DNA from: BP-464 sp045805505
GTDB lineage: Bacteria; Actinomycetota; Thermoleophilia; Solirubrobacterales; Solirubrobacteraceae
Length of the DNA stretch: 64,000 bases
Assembly (NCBI GenBank): GCA_045805505.1
Contig: JBJMLA010000072.1
Coordinates: 176,574 to 240,573 of the forward strand
Direction: 5' to 3'
Shown piece by piece: positions 9,090 through 17,701 of this stretch. Both the position numbers and the translations under genes were made by a program. Numbering within the stretch: the first letter of the stretch is position 1; every line of letters begins with the position of its first letter. Under the pieces are notes generated by a model that was not told the origin of the DNA, made no database searches, and worked only from the letters and a program-made list of their open reading frames with translations.

Positions 9090-10234
9090 AGGCCGAACAC
9101 CGTCCTGACGACCCGCTCGCTCGCGCCGCCGTCCTCGAGCGCGGTGAACTCCGCGCGAAAGGCGGCACGCGCCGCGGGGTCCGGGTCGCCGGCGCGCAGC
9201 GCCTCGGCGACCCTGGCGGCGTCGGTGACGACCGGCCCCGGCCGCTGCTCGAGCAGGTCGAAGTACGTCCCGCGCTTGCGGCGGTAGGTGTCCCAGTCGG
9301 GCGCGAAGATCACGATGGGCCTGTCGAGCACGGCGTAGTCGAACATGATCGATGAGTAGTCGGTGACGAGCACGTCGGCCGCCAGGCACAGCTCCTCCAC
9401 CGAGCCACGGGCCGAGACGTCGAGCACACGGCCGCCGGAGGGGTGGGCGGGCCCGATTCCACCGGACTCAAGGTAGTGCTGCCGCGCCAGGATGACGTGC
9501 TCGGGGCCGAGCATCCCGGCCAGGGCGCCGAGGTCGAGCAGCTCGGAGCCGTCGGTCTCGTACTCGCGGTGTGTCGGGGCGTAGAGGACGGCCACGTCGC
9601 CCTCGGCCAGCCCGACCGCCGCGCGCGCCCGCGCGACGTCCTGGGGCGTCGCCGCGGCCAGCGTGTCGTTGCGCGGATAGCCCGTCTCGAGCGAGCGGAA
9701 CGCCAGGCCCGGATAGGCCCGCTCCCACGCGCCCGTCGAGAACGGGTTGGCGGCGATCGAGTAGTCCCAGCGCGCGCAGCGCTTCATGAACGCGTCGAAG
9801 TCGTCGCTCTTCTCGCGGCCCTCGGCCTCCTGCAGCGACATGCCCATCTTCTTCAGGGGCGTGCCGTGATGGGTCATCACGTGGATCTGGCCGTCGCGCT
9901 TGACCACGTTGTTGGGCCAGTTGACGTTGTTGACGAAGTACCGGGCGCGGGCGATCGTGTCGAAGTACTCGGGGGTCGCCGGATGGACGAGCTCCAGCCC
10001 CTCGGGCATCGCGTCCGCCGCGTCGCGCTTGACCACCCAGACCGCTCGCAGGCCGGGCACGAGCTCGGTCGCCTTGCGCTGTATCGCCGCGGGGTTGCAC
10101 GCGTAGCCGCGGTTCCAGTAGGCGGCGAAGACGGCCAGCGACTCGTCGACGGGCTCGCGCCGGCGGGCGGCGTAGTGCTCGGCCAGCGACTGCTTGGTGT
10201 CCGTGGTGCGTCGGAGGAAGCTGGGGCGGCGCAT
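9086..10234 (-). CDS. CDP-glycerol glycerophosphotransferase family protein
   Basis: 382 residues from the ATG at 10234; a single Glyphos_transf domain. Landmarks are MTHHGTPLKKMGMSLQEAEG near residue 120 and VLVTDYSSIMFDYAVLDRP near 290, the two catalytic/nucleotide segments of TagB/TagF-type enzymes. It lacks the long N-terminal region of TagF. It probably primes or extends a glycerol-phosphate polymer. First gene of a leftward operon (overlap of 4 nt with the sulfotransferase). A TAGCTT box (10250-10245) lies 10-11 nt upstream of the start. Confidence 0.88.
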   Translation of the reverse strand: MRRPSFLRRTTDTKQSLAEHYAARRREPVDESLAVFAAYWNRGYACNPAAIQRKATELVPGLRAVWVVKRDAADAMPEGLELVHPATPEYFDTIARARYFVNNVNWPNNVVKRDGQIHVMTHHGTPLKKMGMSLQEAEGREKSDDFDAFMKRCARWDYSIAANPFSTGAWERAYPGLAFRSLETGYPRNDTLAAATPQDVARARAAVGLAEGDVAVLYAPTHREYETDGSELLDLGALAGMLGPEHVILARQHYLESGGIGPAHPSGGRVLDVSARGSVEELCLAADVLVTDYSSIMFDYAVLDRPIVIFAPDWDTYRRKRGTYFDLLEQRPGPVVTDAARVAEALRAGDPDPAARAAFRAEFTALEDGGASERVVRTVFGL

Positions 10235-10258
10235 CAGTGGCGTGGCAAGCTACCGCGC

Positions 10259-10990
10259 ATGGGTCTCTTCGAACGCACGCCGGCGCTCTGCGGCCACCGC
10301 GGCAGCGGCCGCGGCGTCGTGCAGGGCTACGAGGAGAACACGCTCGCCTCCTGCGAGGCCGCGGTGCGCTGGGGCCTGCGCTGGCTGGAGATCGACTGCC
10401 GCGTGACGGCCGACGACGTCCTGGTCGCGCGCCACGACCCGCGCCTGGAGGACGGCCGCTTCGTCGTCGACGTCCCGGCCGCCGAGACCGGCCTGCTGCG
10501 CATCGACGAGCTCTTCGAGGCGCTGCCGCGCGAGATCGGCATAGACCTCGAGGTCAAGACGTCGCTGGAGGACGCGCTGCGCCCGCGCGAGCAGACCACC
10601 GCCGCCGCCGCGGCCGACATCGCGGCGCGCGAGCGCGACGCCGGCCGGCCGCTGGTCCTGACGAGCTTCGACGCCTCGGTGCTGACCATCGCCAAGGAGC
10701 GTCATCCGGGGCTGCCGACCGGGCTGCTGACGTGGACGCGCTTCCCGCTGCGCAAGTCGATCCCCGCCGCGGTGCACCTCGGCTGCCAGGTCGTCGCGCC
10801 GCAGTTCGCGTCGTTCCCGCTGCCCGGCACGCCCGCCGCGAAGATGGAGCGCGAGCTCTCGCACGTCATCGACGTCGCGCACCGCGCCGGCCTCGAGGTC
10901 GTCGCCTGGTGCCCCAAGCCGCCCGAGGAGGCGCTGCTGGCCGAGGCGGGAGCCGACTGCATCATCGTCGACGACGTGCTGCTCCGCTAG
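10259..10990 (+). CDS. Glycerophosphodiester phosphodiesterase (GDPD)
   Basis: 243 residues with a complete GDPD TIM-barrel signature: GHRGSG (His12/Arg13 region), EENTLAS, EIDCRVTADDVLVARHD (metal-binding Glu/Asp and second catalytic His), DLEVK and a C-terminal VVAWCPK. No signal peptide, so it is cytosolic. It hydrolyses glycerophosphodiesters to glycerol-3-phosphate and an alcohol. It is divergently transcribed from the glycerophosphotransferase operon across 24 bp, so the two share a promoter region; a role in recycling glycerol-phosphate units for that polymer is an inference. Confidence 0.88.
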   Translation: MGLFERTPALCGHRGSGRGVVQGYEENTLASCEAAVRWGLRWLEIDCRVTADDVLVARHDPRLEDGRFVVDVPAAETGLLRIDELFEALPREIGIDLEVKTSLEDALRPREQTTAAAAADIAARERDAGRPLVLTSFDASVLTIAKERHPGLPTGLLTWTRFPLRKSIPAAVHLGCQVVAPQFASFPLPGTPAAKMERELSHVIDVAHRAGLEVVAWCPKPPEEALLAEAGADCIIVDDVLLR

Positions 10991-10993
10991 CGT
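10988..10993 (+). promoter_or_regulatory. -10 box TAGCGT of the SnoaL-like gene
   Basis: TAGCGT overlaps the GDPD stop codon and lies exactly 6 nt before the ATG at 11000, predicting a leaderless transcript. Confidence 0.5.
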
Positions 10994-10999
10994 CGCACC

Positions 11000-11425
11000 A
11001 TGCGCAAGCTCCTCGTCGCCGTGCTCGTCCTGGCCTTCGCCGCGCCCGCCGCCGCCAAGCTCGGGCCCAACCCCTCGAACAAGCGCCTGGCGTCCGAGTT
11101 CCTGCGGCTGCTGCACGACAAGGACACCAAGGGCCTCGAGGCGTTCCTCTCGCCCGCGTTCCTGCTCCAGCGGCCCGACGGGACGTGGCTGACCAAGGAG
11201 CAGTACCTCGCCGCGCCGGCCGTGATCGAGAGCTACACCGTCACGGACGTGCACGGCACGCGCACCGGCGACGTGCGGGTCATCCGCTACACCGTGCAGA
11301 CCATGCAGACGATCGACGGCCAGCTCTTCTCGGCCGATCCGGTCCCGCGGCTGTCGACGTACGTCCGCCACAAGAAGACCTGGCAGATCGTCGCCCACGC
11401 GAACTTCAACGCGCCCGCAACGTGA
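11000..11425 (+). CDS. Secreted NTF2/SnoaL-fold protein
   Basis: 141 residues with signal peptide (MRKLLVAVLVLAFAAPAAA). The mature part has the short NTF2-like pattern: LASEFLRLLHDKDTKGLEAFLSPAFLLQRPDG, a middle EQYLAAPAVIESYTV, and a closing TWQIVAHANFN. Such domains bind small ligands or are enzyme-like; no catalytic residues can be assigned. The 3' end overlaps the convergent 11406-14879 gene by 20 bp. A TAGCGT -10 box 6 nt before the ATG supports the start. Confidence 0.78.
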   Translation: MRKLLVAVLVLAFAAPAAAKLGPNPSNKRLASEFLRLLHDKDTKGLEAFLSPAFLLQRPDGTWLTKEQYLAAPAVIESYTVTDVHGTRTGDVRVIRYTVQTMQTIDGQLFSADPVPRLSTYVRHKKTWQIVAHANFNAPAT

Positions 11426-14400
11426 TCCTCCGCGCGGGCCCGAGGCGCATCGTCTTGGACAGCCCGCGCACCGAGACCGTCACCTTCTCGCGGCTGCTCA
11501 CCGCGTCGAACCTGAGCTTGCGCTTCGACACCAGCCGGCCGAGCCGCGTGCCCTTCACGCCGCGCAACGTGACCGCGTAGCGCGCGGCGCCCGCCGACGG
11601 CGCGAAGCTGACGACCACGGCATTGCCGGCGCGCCGCGCCTTCAGGCCGCGCGGCTTGCCGGGCCGCGCCGGGCCGGGCGCCGTGTAGGTCCCGATCCGC
11701 CGCGTGTCGGTGGTGATCCCGCCGCGCTGGACGAGCGCGACGACCGTCCGCCGGCCGCCCTTGGCGTCGGCGGGCGCGAAGCGCAGCGTTCCCTTCGCGC
11801 CCTTCGCGGCGCCGATGATGTGAGTGCCGAACGCGCCGCTCTCCTGGAAGACGACCGTCTGCCCATGGCCGCCCTGGGCGATCGTGTAGCGGATCGAGCG
11901 TCGCCGGCCCGTGCCGCCCAGCTTGCCCCTGACGGTCGCCGGGCGGTAGCCGTCGGCGGTCATGATCTGGGCGATGGCCGGGGAGCCCGGCTTCGGCGTG
12001 ACGGTCCAGGCTCCCGCAGCGGGCTTGTCGAGCACCGCGTAGGCCGCGCCCGCGCCGGCGCTGAACACGGCGGCCTTCTCGCCGTTGGGCCCGGTCACCG
12101 TCAGGTGCGGGGCGCCGCCGGCCCCCGTCACGCGGATGGTCTGGCTGGGCAGCCCGGCCGGCACGTCGACGATCCGCGAGCCGTCGGCCTGGGCCGCCCG
12201 GGCCCGCGGCGGCGGGATCCGGTAGTCCTCGACGTGGCAGCCGCCGATGTGGTCGAGCAGCGAGCCGGCGAACGCCACGCCGTTGAGCAGGTAGGCGGGG
12301 TCCCAGTCGCTCCACGGGTAGGACAGCCCGACCTCGAAGCCGCCGACCGGGTCGGGCGGGTTGATCCGCGCGCACGCGGCGAAGCCCACGCTCGACACCG
12401 CGGCCGCCGCCGAGACGCTCCCGCACACCCTGACGGTGTCAACCTCGAGGTCGACCTCGACGCAGAGCGAGACGCTGCCGTCGAGGCTCGCGCCGAACCG
12501 GCCGCTGGGCGCATCGACGAAGCCGTCCATGTTGACGTCGGCCTCCAGCGGCCCCAGGTCGACGCCCGCGTGGCCGCGGAACGCGGCGTAGCCGTCGGTC
12601 TGGAAGTCCAGCGAGCCGTCGGCGATGTCGAACATGAACACGCCGACGGTCCCCTTCAGCCGGAAGTCCGCGGGCCCCGACGAGGGGAACGTCATGGTCA
12701 GGTCGCCCTTGACCTTGATCGGCGCCTGGCCGTCGAGCGCGGCACCCGCGCCGATCGTGGCGTTCGCGTTGATGGTCGTCGGCTCGAGTGCGAGGCCGCC
12801 GCCGAACTGCAGCAGGTAGACGAACGGCCCGATCGGGATGGGGGTCCCCGGCGTGAACGAGAACGAGGCGCTCTTGAACGCCCCCATCTGGAACTGCGCC
12901 ATGAGGTCGAGCGTCCCGCCCGCGGGGACGGTGATCGAGCCGGTGCCCGTCCACAGGTCCTCGCCGCCCACGTAGTCGAGGTCGATGGCGTTGATGACCA
13001 TGACGCCGAGCGGCAGCGGGCCGATGTGGATGTGCACGCTGTCGACGTGCAGCCCGCGGTCCTTGTCGGCGACGAACTCGGCGTGGCCGGAGAAGCCTCC
13101 GAGCGCCGGCGGCAGCTTGAGGTCAAGCGGGATGTGCACGCCGTCGCGCTCGAGCCGCACGTCGATGTCGGCCGCCACGTCGAAGCCCAGGATGCTGGCC
13201 TTGAACAACCCGGTCGGGAACTCGAACAGGCTGGTGCCCGGCACGACCTTCGACAGGTCGCGGTGCAGCTCACCGCGGAACAGCGTCACGTCGCCGACCG
13301 GCTCGGGGGCGGTGACGACGACGCGGACCACGCCGGTGGTGTCGAGTTGCAGGCGCTTCGGGTCGATGACGATCTTCGCCGAGCCCTCGGGGATGATCCG
13401 CACGCCCCAGAGGTTGAGCTCACCGCTGGTGACGTACTCCCCGGAGCGGGCGCCCTTGCCCTTGAGCAGGCAGCCCTCTGCGGTCTTCGCGGTGAAGGCG
13501 CCGAAGGACAGCTCGCCGCAGGTCCCGCCGGTGCCGGCGCCGCCCGGGACGATCCCGCCGCCGGCCACGTCGGCGATCCCCGGCTTGCCCGTCGCGATCT
13601 GCGTGCCGAAGCCGCCGACCTGCACCTGGCCCTCGTGGTTGACGAATCCCGTGTGGTTGTAGGCGGTGAAGCCGCCGCCGTCGGCCGCCGCGTCGAGCGC
13701 GATCTGGCCGTTGTCGTCGCCGCCGACGATCGTGCGCGCGCCGCCGAAGGTCGGCCGCTCGCCCGGCGCCGCGGTCGTGGTGCGCAGCTGCAGTCCCTTG
13801 GAGCGCTGCTGCCAGACGGCCAGCAGCCGGCCGTCGGGCCCCTGGAACAGCTGGCCGAACTGGGTGCCGTCGTCCGGGCTGACCGCCCGCGCGGCGCCCC
13901 GGGCGTAGGTGTCGCCCTGCGGGGTGAGGCGGCTGACCGAGTACGCGCCGCTGCCGGCCTTCGGCTTGGCCATCAGGTAGACGCCCGACGGGCCGCCGGC
14001 GATCGAGGACTGATCTCCGGGGAACTTCGACGGTGGTGTCCAGGTCGTGGCATCGAGCGGTGAGCCCGTCCCCGTCCAGCGCCGCACGTAGGTGTCGTAG
14101 TCGAGGTCCTCGGCGCTCATGACGGGCAGCCCGTTCTCGTCGAGCGTGAGGTTGGCGTTGTAGTTCTCGCCGGTCTTGGTCGAGAGGTTGCCCGCGCCGG
14201 CCGAGTACTGGCCTGAGCGGTAGGCGACCAGGCACAGCGACGCCGGCCCCTCCGCGTTGCAGAACGGCTCGACGCCGAGCGTCAGGATCGTCGGCTCCTC
14301 GTCGCCGCCGATGACCACGGTCTGACCGAGGTTCCACTTGCCGACGATCGAGGGCGTCGTCGTCCAGTTGGTCCCGCCGTCGCCGCTCGACCAGGCGATC

Positions 14401-14879
14401 ACCGACGAGCTGCCGCCGCCGTCGGGCTTCTGGCGCAGGTACGGATAGCGCTTGGAGAACACCAGCAGCTGATCGCCGCTCTGGACGATCCGCGGCGCCT
14501 CGACCGCGCTGTCGTAGCGCGCGTCCTGGTCGCTCTCGGCGACGTCGGAGCGCAGCTCGGTCCGCGTCTCGCAGGCGCTCGCACCGCGGGGCAGGCGGCA
14601 GTAGACGACCACGTCGGTGAGGTCGCCACGGTCCTCGTCCCAGACGATGTGCGCGGTGCCGGCCTCGTCGACGAGCACGTCGGGGAACGAGCCGGCCTCC
14701 GACAGGGTCAGCGGCGGCGGAGCCTGCGGCGCGGGGGCCGCGACCGTCTTCGGCGCGGTCTTGACGCCCGCGTAGGACGGCGGATCGCGGTAGACCGGTC
14801 GCGTCGCCGCGGTCGCCTGCGCCGTCGTCCCTGCCAGCGCCGCCATGACGGCGGCGACCACCGTCGCCTGCTTGCCCAT
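11406..14879 (-). CDS. Large secreted protein of unknown function with BNR/propeller-like N-terminal half
   Basis: 1,157 residues, signal peptide MGKQATVVAAVMAALAG followed by AxA cleavage context. Residues 60-400 contain repeated short motifs typical of sialidase/BNR-like beta-propellers (SSGDGGTNWTTT, DEAGTAHIVWDEDRGD, FQGPDGRLLAVWQQ). Residues 450-850 are beta-rich with several Cys (one CVEVDLEVDTVRVCG segment), and the C-terminus (about 1070-1150) resembles a fibronectin-III-like strand set (PRGLKARRAGNAVVVSFAPS) ending in a basic tail. No Asp-box is complete enough to call an enzyme. It is probably an extracellular recognition or structural protein. The start lies about 40 nt downstream of a TAGTGT box with a G-rich ribosome-binding stretch. 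Confidence 0.72.
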   Translation of the reverse strand: MGKQATVVAAVMAALAGTTAQATAATRPVYRDPPSYAGVKTAPKTVAAPAPQAPPPLTLSEAGSFPDVLVDEAGTAHIVWDEDRGDLTDVVVYCRLPRGASACETRTELRSDVAESDQDARYDSAVEAPRIVQSGDQLLVFSKRYPYLRQKPDGGGSSSVIAWSSGDGGTNWTTTPSIVGKWNLGQTVVIGGDEEPTILTLGVEPFCNAEGPASLCLVAYRSGQYSAGAGNLSTKTGENYNANLTLDENGLPVMSAEDLDYDTYVRRWTGTGSPLDATTWTPPSKFPGDQSSIAGGPSGVYLMAKPKAGSGAYSVSRLTPQGDTYARGAARAVSPDDGTQFGQLFQGPDGRLLAVWQQRSKGLQLRTTTAAPGERPTFGGARTIVGGDDNGQIALDAAADGGGFTAYNHTGFVNHEGQVQVGGFGTQIATGKPGIADVAGGGIVPGGAGTGGTCGELSFGAFTAKTAEGCLLKGKGARSGEYVTSGELNLWGVRIIPEGSAKIVIDPKRLQLDTTGVVRVVVTAPEPVGDVTLFRGELHRDLSKVVPGTSLFEFPTGLFKASILGFDVAADIDVRLERDGVHIPLDLKLPPALGGFSGHAEFVADKDRGLHVDSVHIHIGPLPLGVMVINAIDLDYVGGEDLWTGTGSITVPAGGTLDLMAQFQMGAFKSASFSFTPGTPIPIGPFVYLLQFGGGLALEPTTINANATIGAGAALDGQAPIKVKGDLTMTFPSSGPADFRLKGTVGVFMFDIADGSLDFQTDGYAAFRGHAGVDLGPLEADVNMDGFVDAPSGRFGASLDGSVSLCVEVDLEVDTVRVCGSVSAAAAVSSVGFAACARINPPDPVGGFEVGLSYPWSDWDPAYLLNGVAFAGSLLDHIGGCHVEDYRIPPPRARAAQADGSRIVDVPAGLPSQTIRVTGAGGAPHLTVTGPNGEKAAVFSAGAGAAYAVLDKPAAGAWTVTPKPGSPAIAQIMTADGYRPATVRGKLGGTGRRRSIRYTIAQGGHGQTVVFQESGAFGTHIIGAAKGAKGTLRFAPADAKGGRRTVVALVQRGGITTDTRRIGTYTAPGPARPGKPRGLKARRAGNAVVVSFAPSAGAARYAVTLRGVKGTRLGRLVSKRKLRFDAVSSREKVTVSVRGLSKTMRLGPARRITLRAR

Positions 14880-15003
14880 TGCCGCCCCCCGGCCGCTCGA
14901 AGCCCCTTGTGGCGCGTGACACTAGACCCCGCGATGGTCTCCTGCAACTGCACGGATCCTTTCGTCGCTGGACGCACCCCGGCGGGCTTGCCATCTTCGC
15001 CCT

Positions 15004-15468
15004 GTGGCCGTCCGCACCCATTCCCGACCCATGCCCGAGCCGAGCTTCTCGGGCCGGGTCGCCCGCGCCTTCGCCTACGTCCTGCTTGTCGTCACCTGCA
15101 CGGTGATCGCCGCGCTCGGCGGCTACCAGGTCGGCGTGCGCTCGAACCCGTCGGAGTCCACCAGCGCCGCCCAGCGCACCACCGCCGTCCACGACGCCGT
15201 AGCCCGGGCGGTGTCCGCGCAGAAGGCCAAGGACCGCGCCAAGCGGCGCTCCGCCCTGCGGCAGCTCGCCGCGTTCCAGCGCGACCGGTTCGACTCCGAG
15301 CTGTCCTCGAAGATCTCCGAGGTCCGTATCGCCGAGGCGGCCAACGCCGCCCGCGCGTACCGCCGTGGCAAGGTCGCCGGGCGGGCGTCGGCGCCGGCCG
15401 TCAAGGTCGGTTCCGAGACGCCCGACGAGCCCGAGGCCACCGCCGAGAAGGCCGACACCGCGCGCTAG
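15004..15468 (+). CDS. Small membrane-anchored protein of unknown function
   Basis: 154 residues from GTG 15004, or 145 from ATG 15031. One transmembrane segment (ARAFAYVLLVVTCTVIAAL) is followed by a long charged, Ala-rich, probably helical/coiled-coil exterior (AVSAQKAKDRAKRRSALRQL) and an acidic low-complexity tail. GTG 15004 is preferred because a CATCTT box (14992-14997) lies exactly 6 nt upstream, the spacing seen for other leaderless genes here. No family recognised. The next gene starts within 10 nt of its stop. Confidence 0.65.
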   Translation: MAVRTHSRPMPEPSFSGRVARAFAYVLLVVTCTVIAALGGYQVGVRSNPSESTSAAQRTTAVHDAVARAVSAQKAKDRAKRRSALRQLAAFQRDRFDSELSSKISEVRIAEAANAARAYRRGKVAGRASAPAVKVGSETPDEPEATAEKADTAR

Positions 15469-15475
15469 ATTTTTG

Positions 15476-15955
15476 GTGGTGTCCAGCCACCACCCGGAGC
15501 GTGAGAAGGCGCCCGTCGAACGGGTCATCGGCCGGGGTCTCGAGGAGGCCCAGGGGATCGGCAAGCCGCTGGCCGCGCGCACGCGCCAGCGCCGGCGGAC
15601 CGTCGAGTCCTACCTCAAGGGCGGCAACCCGCCCCGCTGGATGCAGCGCATCGGCGACATCGAGCGTGGCATCGCCAACGAGCACCGGCGGCTCCAGCGT
15701 GCGCACCGCCTGCTGCGCGAGGACTGTGGCGAGGACGATGCTGCCTTCGCGCGCCGCTGGCGTGAGATCGCCGAGGGCTGGTCGTTCGGCGTGCTCAACG
15801 AGCTCATCGAGCAGCACAACGAGTGGTATCCGATCGAGCGCGACCTGCCGATGGACCTGCGGACCCGCGACTACGTGCTGGTCAACGGCCGGTCGTTCAG
15901 GCGGCCGCTGCTGGATCCGGCGTGGATCCTGAAGCGCTATCCGGCAGCTCGCTGA
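15476..15955 (+). CDS. Conserved basic protein of unknown function
   Basis: About 159 residues. It starts at GTG 15476 or 15479; a TAGATT box (15466-15471) overlapping the previous stop puts 15479 at 7 nt. The protein is rich in Arg/Trp (ESYLKGGNPPRWMQRIGDIERGI, in which the first 20 residues are most regular) and ends LLDPAWILKRYPAAR. No membrane segments or known motif. The composition resembles a helical, possibly nucleic-acid- or protein-binding actinobacterial orphan. Its 3' end overlaps the STAS gene on the other strand by 59 bp. Confidence 0.65.
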   Translation: MVSSHHPEREKAPVERVIGRGLEEAQGIGKPLAARTRQRRRTVESYLKGGNPPRWMQRIGDIERGIANEHRRLQRAHRLLREDCGEDDAAFARRWREIAEGWSFGVLNELIEQHNEWYPIERDLPMDLRTRDYVLVNGRSFRRPLLDPAWILKRYPAAR

Positions 15956-16241
15956 CGAGCGTGAACCGGTCGTAGAGCCCGGAGACGTCGAGCAGCCCCT
16001 CGACCGCGCCACCGGGCATGAGCGCCAGCGTGAGCATCCGGCCCTGGTTGCGCAGCTGCTCGGAGGCGCGCACGAGCGCGCCGAGCGCCGTGGAGTCGAT
16101 GAACGTGACCTTGCGCAGGTCGATCGCCAGCTCGCGGGTGCGGTCGCCCACCGCTTCGGACAGCGTCGCCTGCAGCTCGCGCGCAGAACGGATGTCGAGT
16201 TCGCCGAACAGGCGAATCGTGCGGGGCAGCGCCGGGGTCAC
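15897..16241 (-). CDS. STAS-domain anti-sigma factor antagonist
   Basis: 114 residues from GTG 16241. Complete single STAS domain: IRLFGELDIRSARELQATL, then LAIDLRKVTFIDSTALGALV with the phosphorylatable Ser of the DS(T/S) motif near residue 50, and LLDVSGLYDRF. It acts by binding a kinase/anti-sigma factor and is reset by SpoIIE-type phosphatases such as the protein at 1806-4244. No kinase gene is adjacent, so the partner is elsewhere or is the ATPase domain of that phosphatase. It overlaps the convergent gene end by 59 bp. Confidence 0.85.
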   Translation of the reverse strand: MTPALPRTIRLFGELDIRSARELQATLSEAVGDRTRELAIDLRKVTFIDSTALGALVRASEQLRNQGRMLTLALMPGGAVEGLLDVSGLYDRFTLVSELPDSASGSTPDPAAAA

Positions 16242-16272
16242 CGACAGCCATATTGCCCATCGAAGGCGTCGT

Positions 16273-16860
16273 TCAGTCGCTCCCGGGCAGCGGCGCGGAG
16301 TGCTCGCCGTCGGCGTTCGTCCACGTCAGCGTGCCTCCGCGCGCTCGCACCGCGTGGATGTCGCCCTCGTCGAGCAGGCTCGCCGGACCGCCCAGCGCCC
16401 ACACCGACAGCGTCGAGCCCGGAGCGGGCTCGGCCACCCAGGCCACGGTGCCCGAGGCGCGCAGCAGCAGCGCGTAGACCGTGCCGTCGTGGAGGTCGCG
16501 CGTCCGCCCCGTGCGCACATCGGTGACCGACGTGACGAAGCTGCCGGTGACGCCCGGCGGGCAGTCGGCCTTGCAGGCGGGGACGCTGGCGACCCGGTAG
16601 GCCACGAAGCGCCCGGCCACCGCCCGCACCGAGCCCTCGGTGTAGATGTCGTCCTGCTCCCACAGCTCGGTGCGCCGCCCCGTCCGGCGATCACAGCCGT
16701 AGTAGTAGCCGTCGGCGTCATCCTGGATCACCCGTGCCTGGTCGGTCAGCGCGACCGTTCGCGCGCCCGGGCCGTTGCAGTGGTCGCGCCGCGCCTGCGC
16801 CCCGCCGGCGCCGGCGGCGAGCAGCACGAGGGCGGCGAGCGGAAGAATCGCTGAGCGCAT
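16273..16860 (-). CDS. Secreted protein of unknown function
   Basis: 195 residues from ATG 16860; signal peptide MRSAILPLAALVLLAAGAG. The mature protein has four or more Cys, beta-strand-like repeats (GSVRAVAGRFVAYRVASVPA, GTVYALLLRASGTVAWVAE) and resembles part of a small propeller. No enzyme motif. Divergent from the DUF6174 gene across about 50 bp. Confidence 0.65.
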   Translation of the reverse strand: MRSAILPLAALVLLAAGAGGAQARRDHCNGPGARTVALTDQARVIQDDADGYYYGCDRRTGRRTELWEQDDIYTEGSVRAVAGRFVAYRVASVPACKADCPPGVTGSFVTSVTDVRTGRTRDLHDGTVYALLLRASGTVAWVAEPAPGSTLSVWALGGPASLLDEGDIHAVRARGGTLTWTNADGEHSAPLPGSD

Positions 16861-16899
16861 GTCTGCAGGAACGGGCCACACGGCCGGAGGTTGCTCTCG

Positions 16900-16905
16900 T
16901 ACGAT
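16900..16905 (+). promoter_or_regulatory. -10 box TACGAT of the DUF6174 gene
   Basis: TACGAT lies exactly 7 nt before GTG 16913, an in-frame start 11 codons upstream of ATG 16946. It therefore favours the GTG as the start of a leaderless mRNA. Confidence 0.45.
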
Positions 16906-16912
16906 CGGCGCT

Positions 16913-17701
16913 GTGACGCTTTCGCCGCTGCCCCGTAGTGCAGGCATGCGCCTCCTGCCGCTGGTCGTCGTGCTGCTGCTCGCCGCCCCCGCCGACGCCG
17001 CGATGACGTGGTCGCGCAGTGGCGGCTTCGCGGGGGTTCAGGAGACGCTGACCATCGGCCGGGCACGTCACGCGGTCGCGGTCGGCAACGGGCGCCGCGT
17101 GGAGGCGCGGCTGTCGCGCAAGCGCTACGCGCACCTGCGCACGCTGCTCGACCGCGCCGACCTGGGCAGCCTCAGGCCCAGCTATCCCGCGACCGGTGCC
17201 GCGGACACCTTCCAGTACGCCGTCGGCTGGCGCGGGCACACCGTCCGCGCCGACGAGACCCAGGTGCCCGACCGGCTGCGCCCGCCGCTCGCCGCGCTCG
17301 GCCGCGTCTTCGACGACCTTCAGGGTCGCGCGGCCCTGCGCGATCCGCAGCTCGCCGCGCTGTCGGCCGCCCGTGCGCGCTGGCGCGCCGCCGCCCTGGA
17401 CTCCTACCGGTTCCGGCTGCGCGTCTCGTGCTATTGCCCCGGCGCCGGGGTCTACCGCGTCATCCGCGTGCGCGACGGCAAGCCGCACGGGGGCGAGGGA
17501 GCCGACCGGTCCGTCGACACCGTTCCCGAGATGTTCCGCCTCATCGGCGAGGCGCTGCGCGACCCGAGCGCCGGCGACGTCGAGGTGCGCTACGACAAGA
17601 CGCTCGGCTTCCCGCGCGTGGCCTCGGTCGACCGGCTCAGGGCGGCGATCGACGACGAGATCAGCTGGACGGCGATCCGGCTGCGCGCGCTGGCGCGCTG
17701 A
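16913..17701 (+). CDS. Secreted DUF6174-type protein
   Basis: 262 residues from GTG 16913, or 251 from ATG 16946. The signal peptide is MRLLPLVVVLLLAAPADA. An N-terminal segment about the length of a small beta domain is followed by the recognisable DUF6174 stretch: ALDSYRFRLRVSCYCPGAG and VIRVRDGKPHGGEG, then SVDTVPEMFRLI. The CYC pair is characteristic of that family, whose function is not established. It is extracellular or periplasmic-side. Its 3' end overlaps the TetR gene by 41 bp. Confidence 0.75.
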   Translation: MTLSPLPRSAGMRLLPLVVVLLLAAPADAAMTWSRSGGFAGVQETLTIGRARHAVAVGNGRRVEARLSRKRYAHLRTLLDRADLGSLRPSYPATGAADTFQYAVGWRGHTVRADETQVPDRLRPPLAALGRVFDDLQGRAALRDPQLAALSAARARWRAAALDSYRFRLRVSCYCPGAGVYRVIRVRDGKPHGGEGADRSVDTVPEMFRLIGEALRDPSAGDVEVRYDKTLGFPRVASVDRLRAAIDDEISWTAIRLRALAR

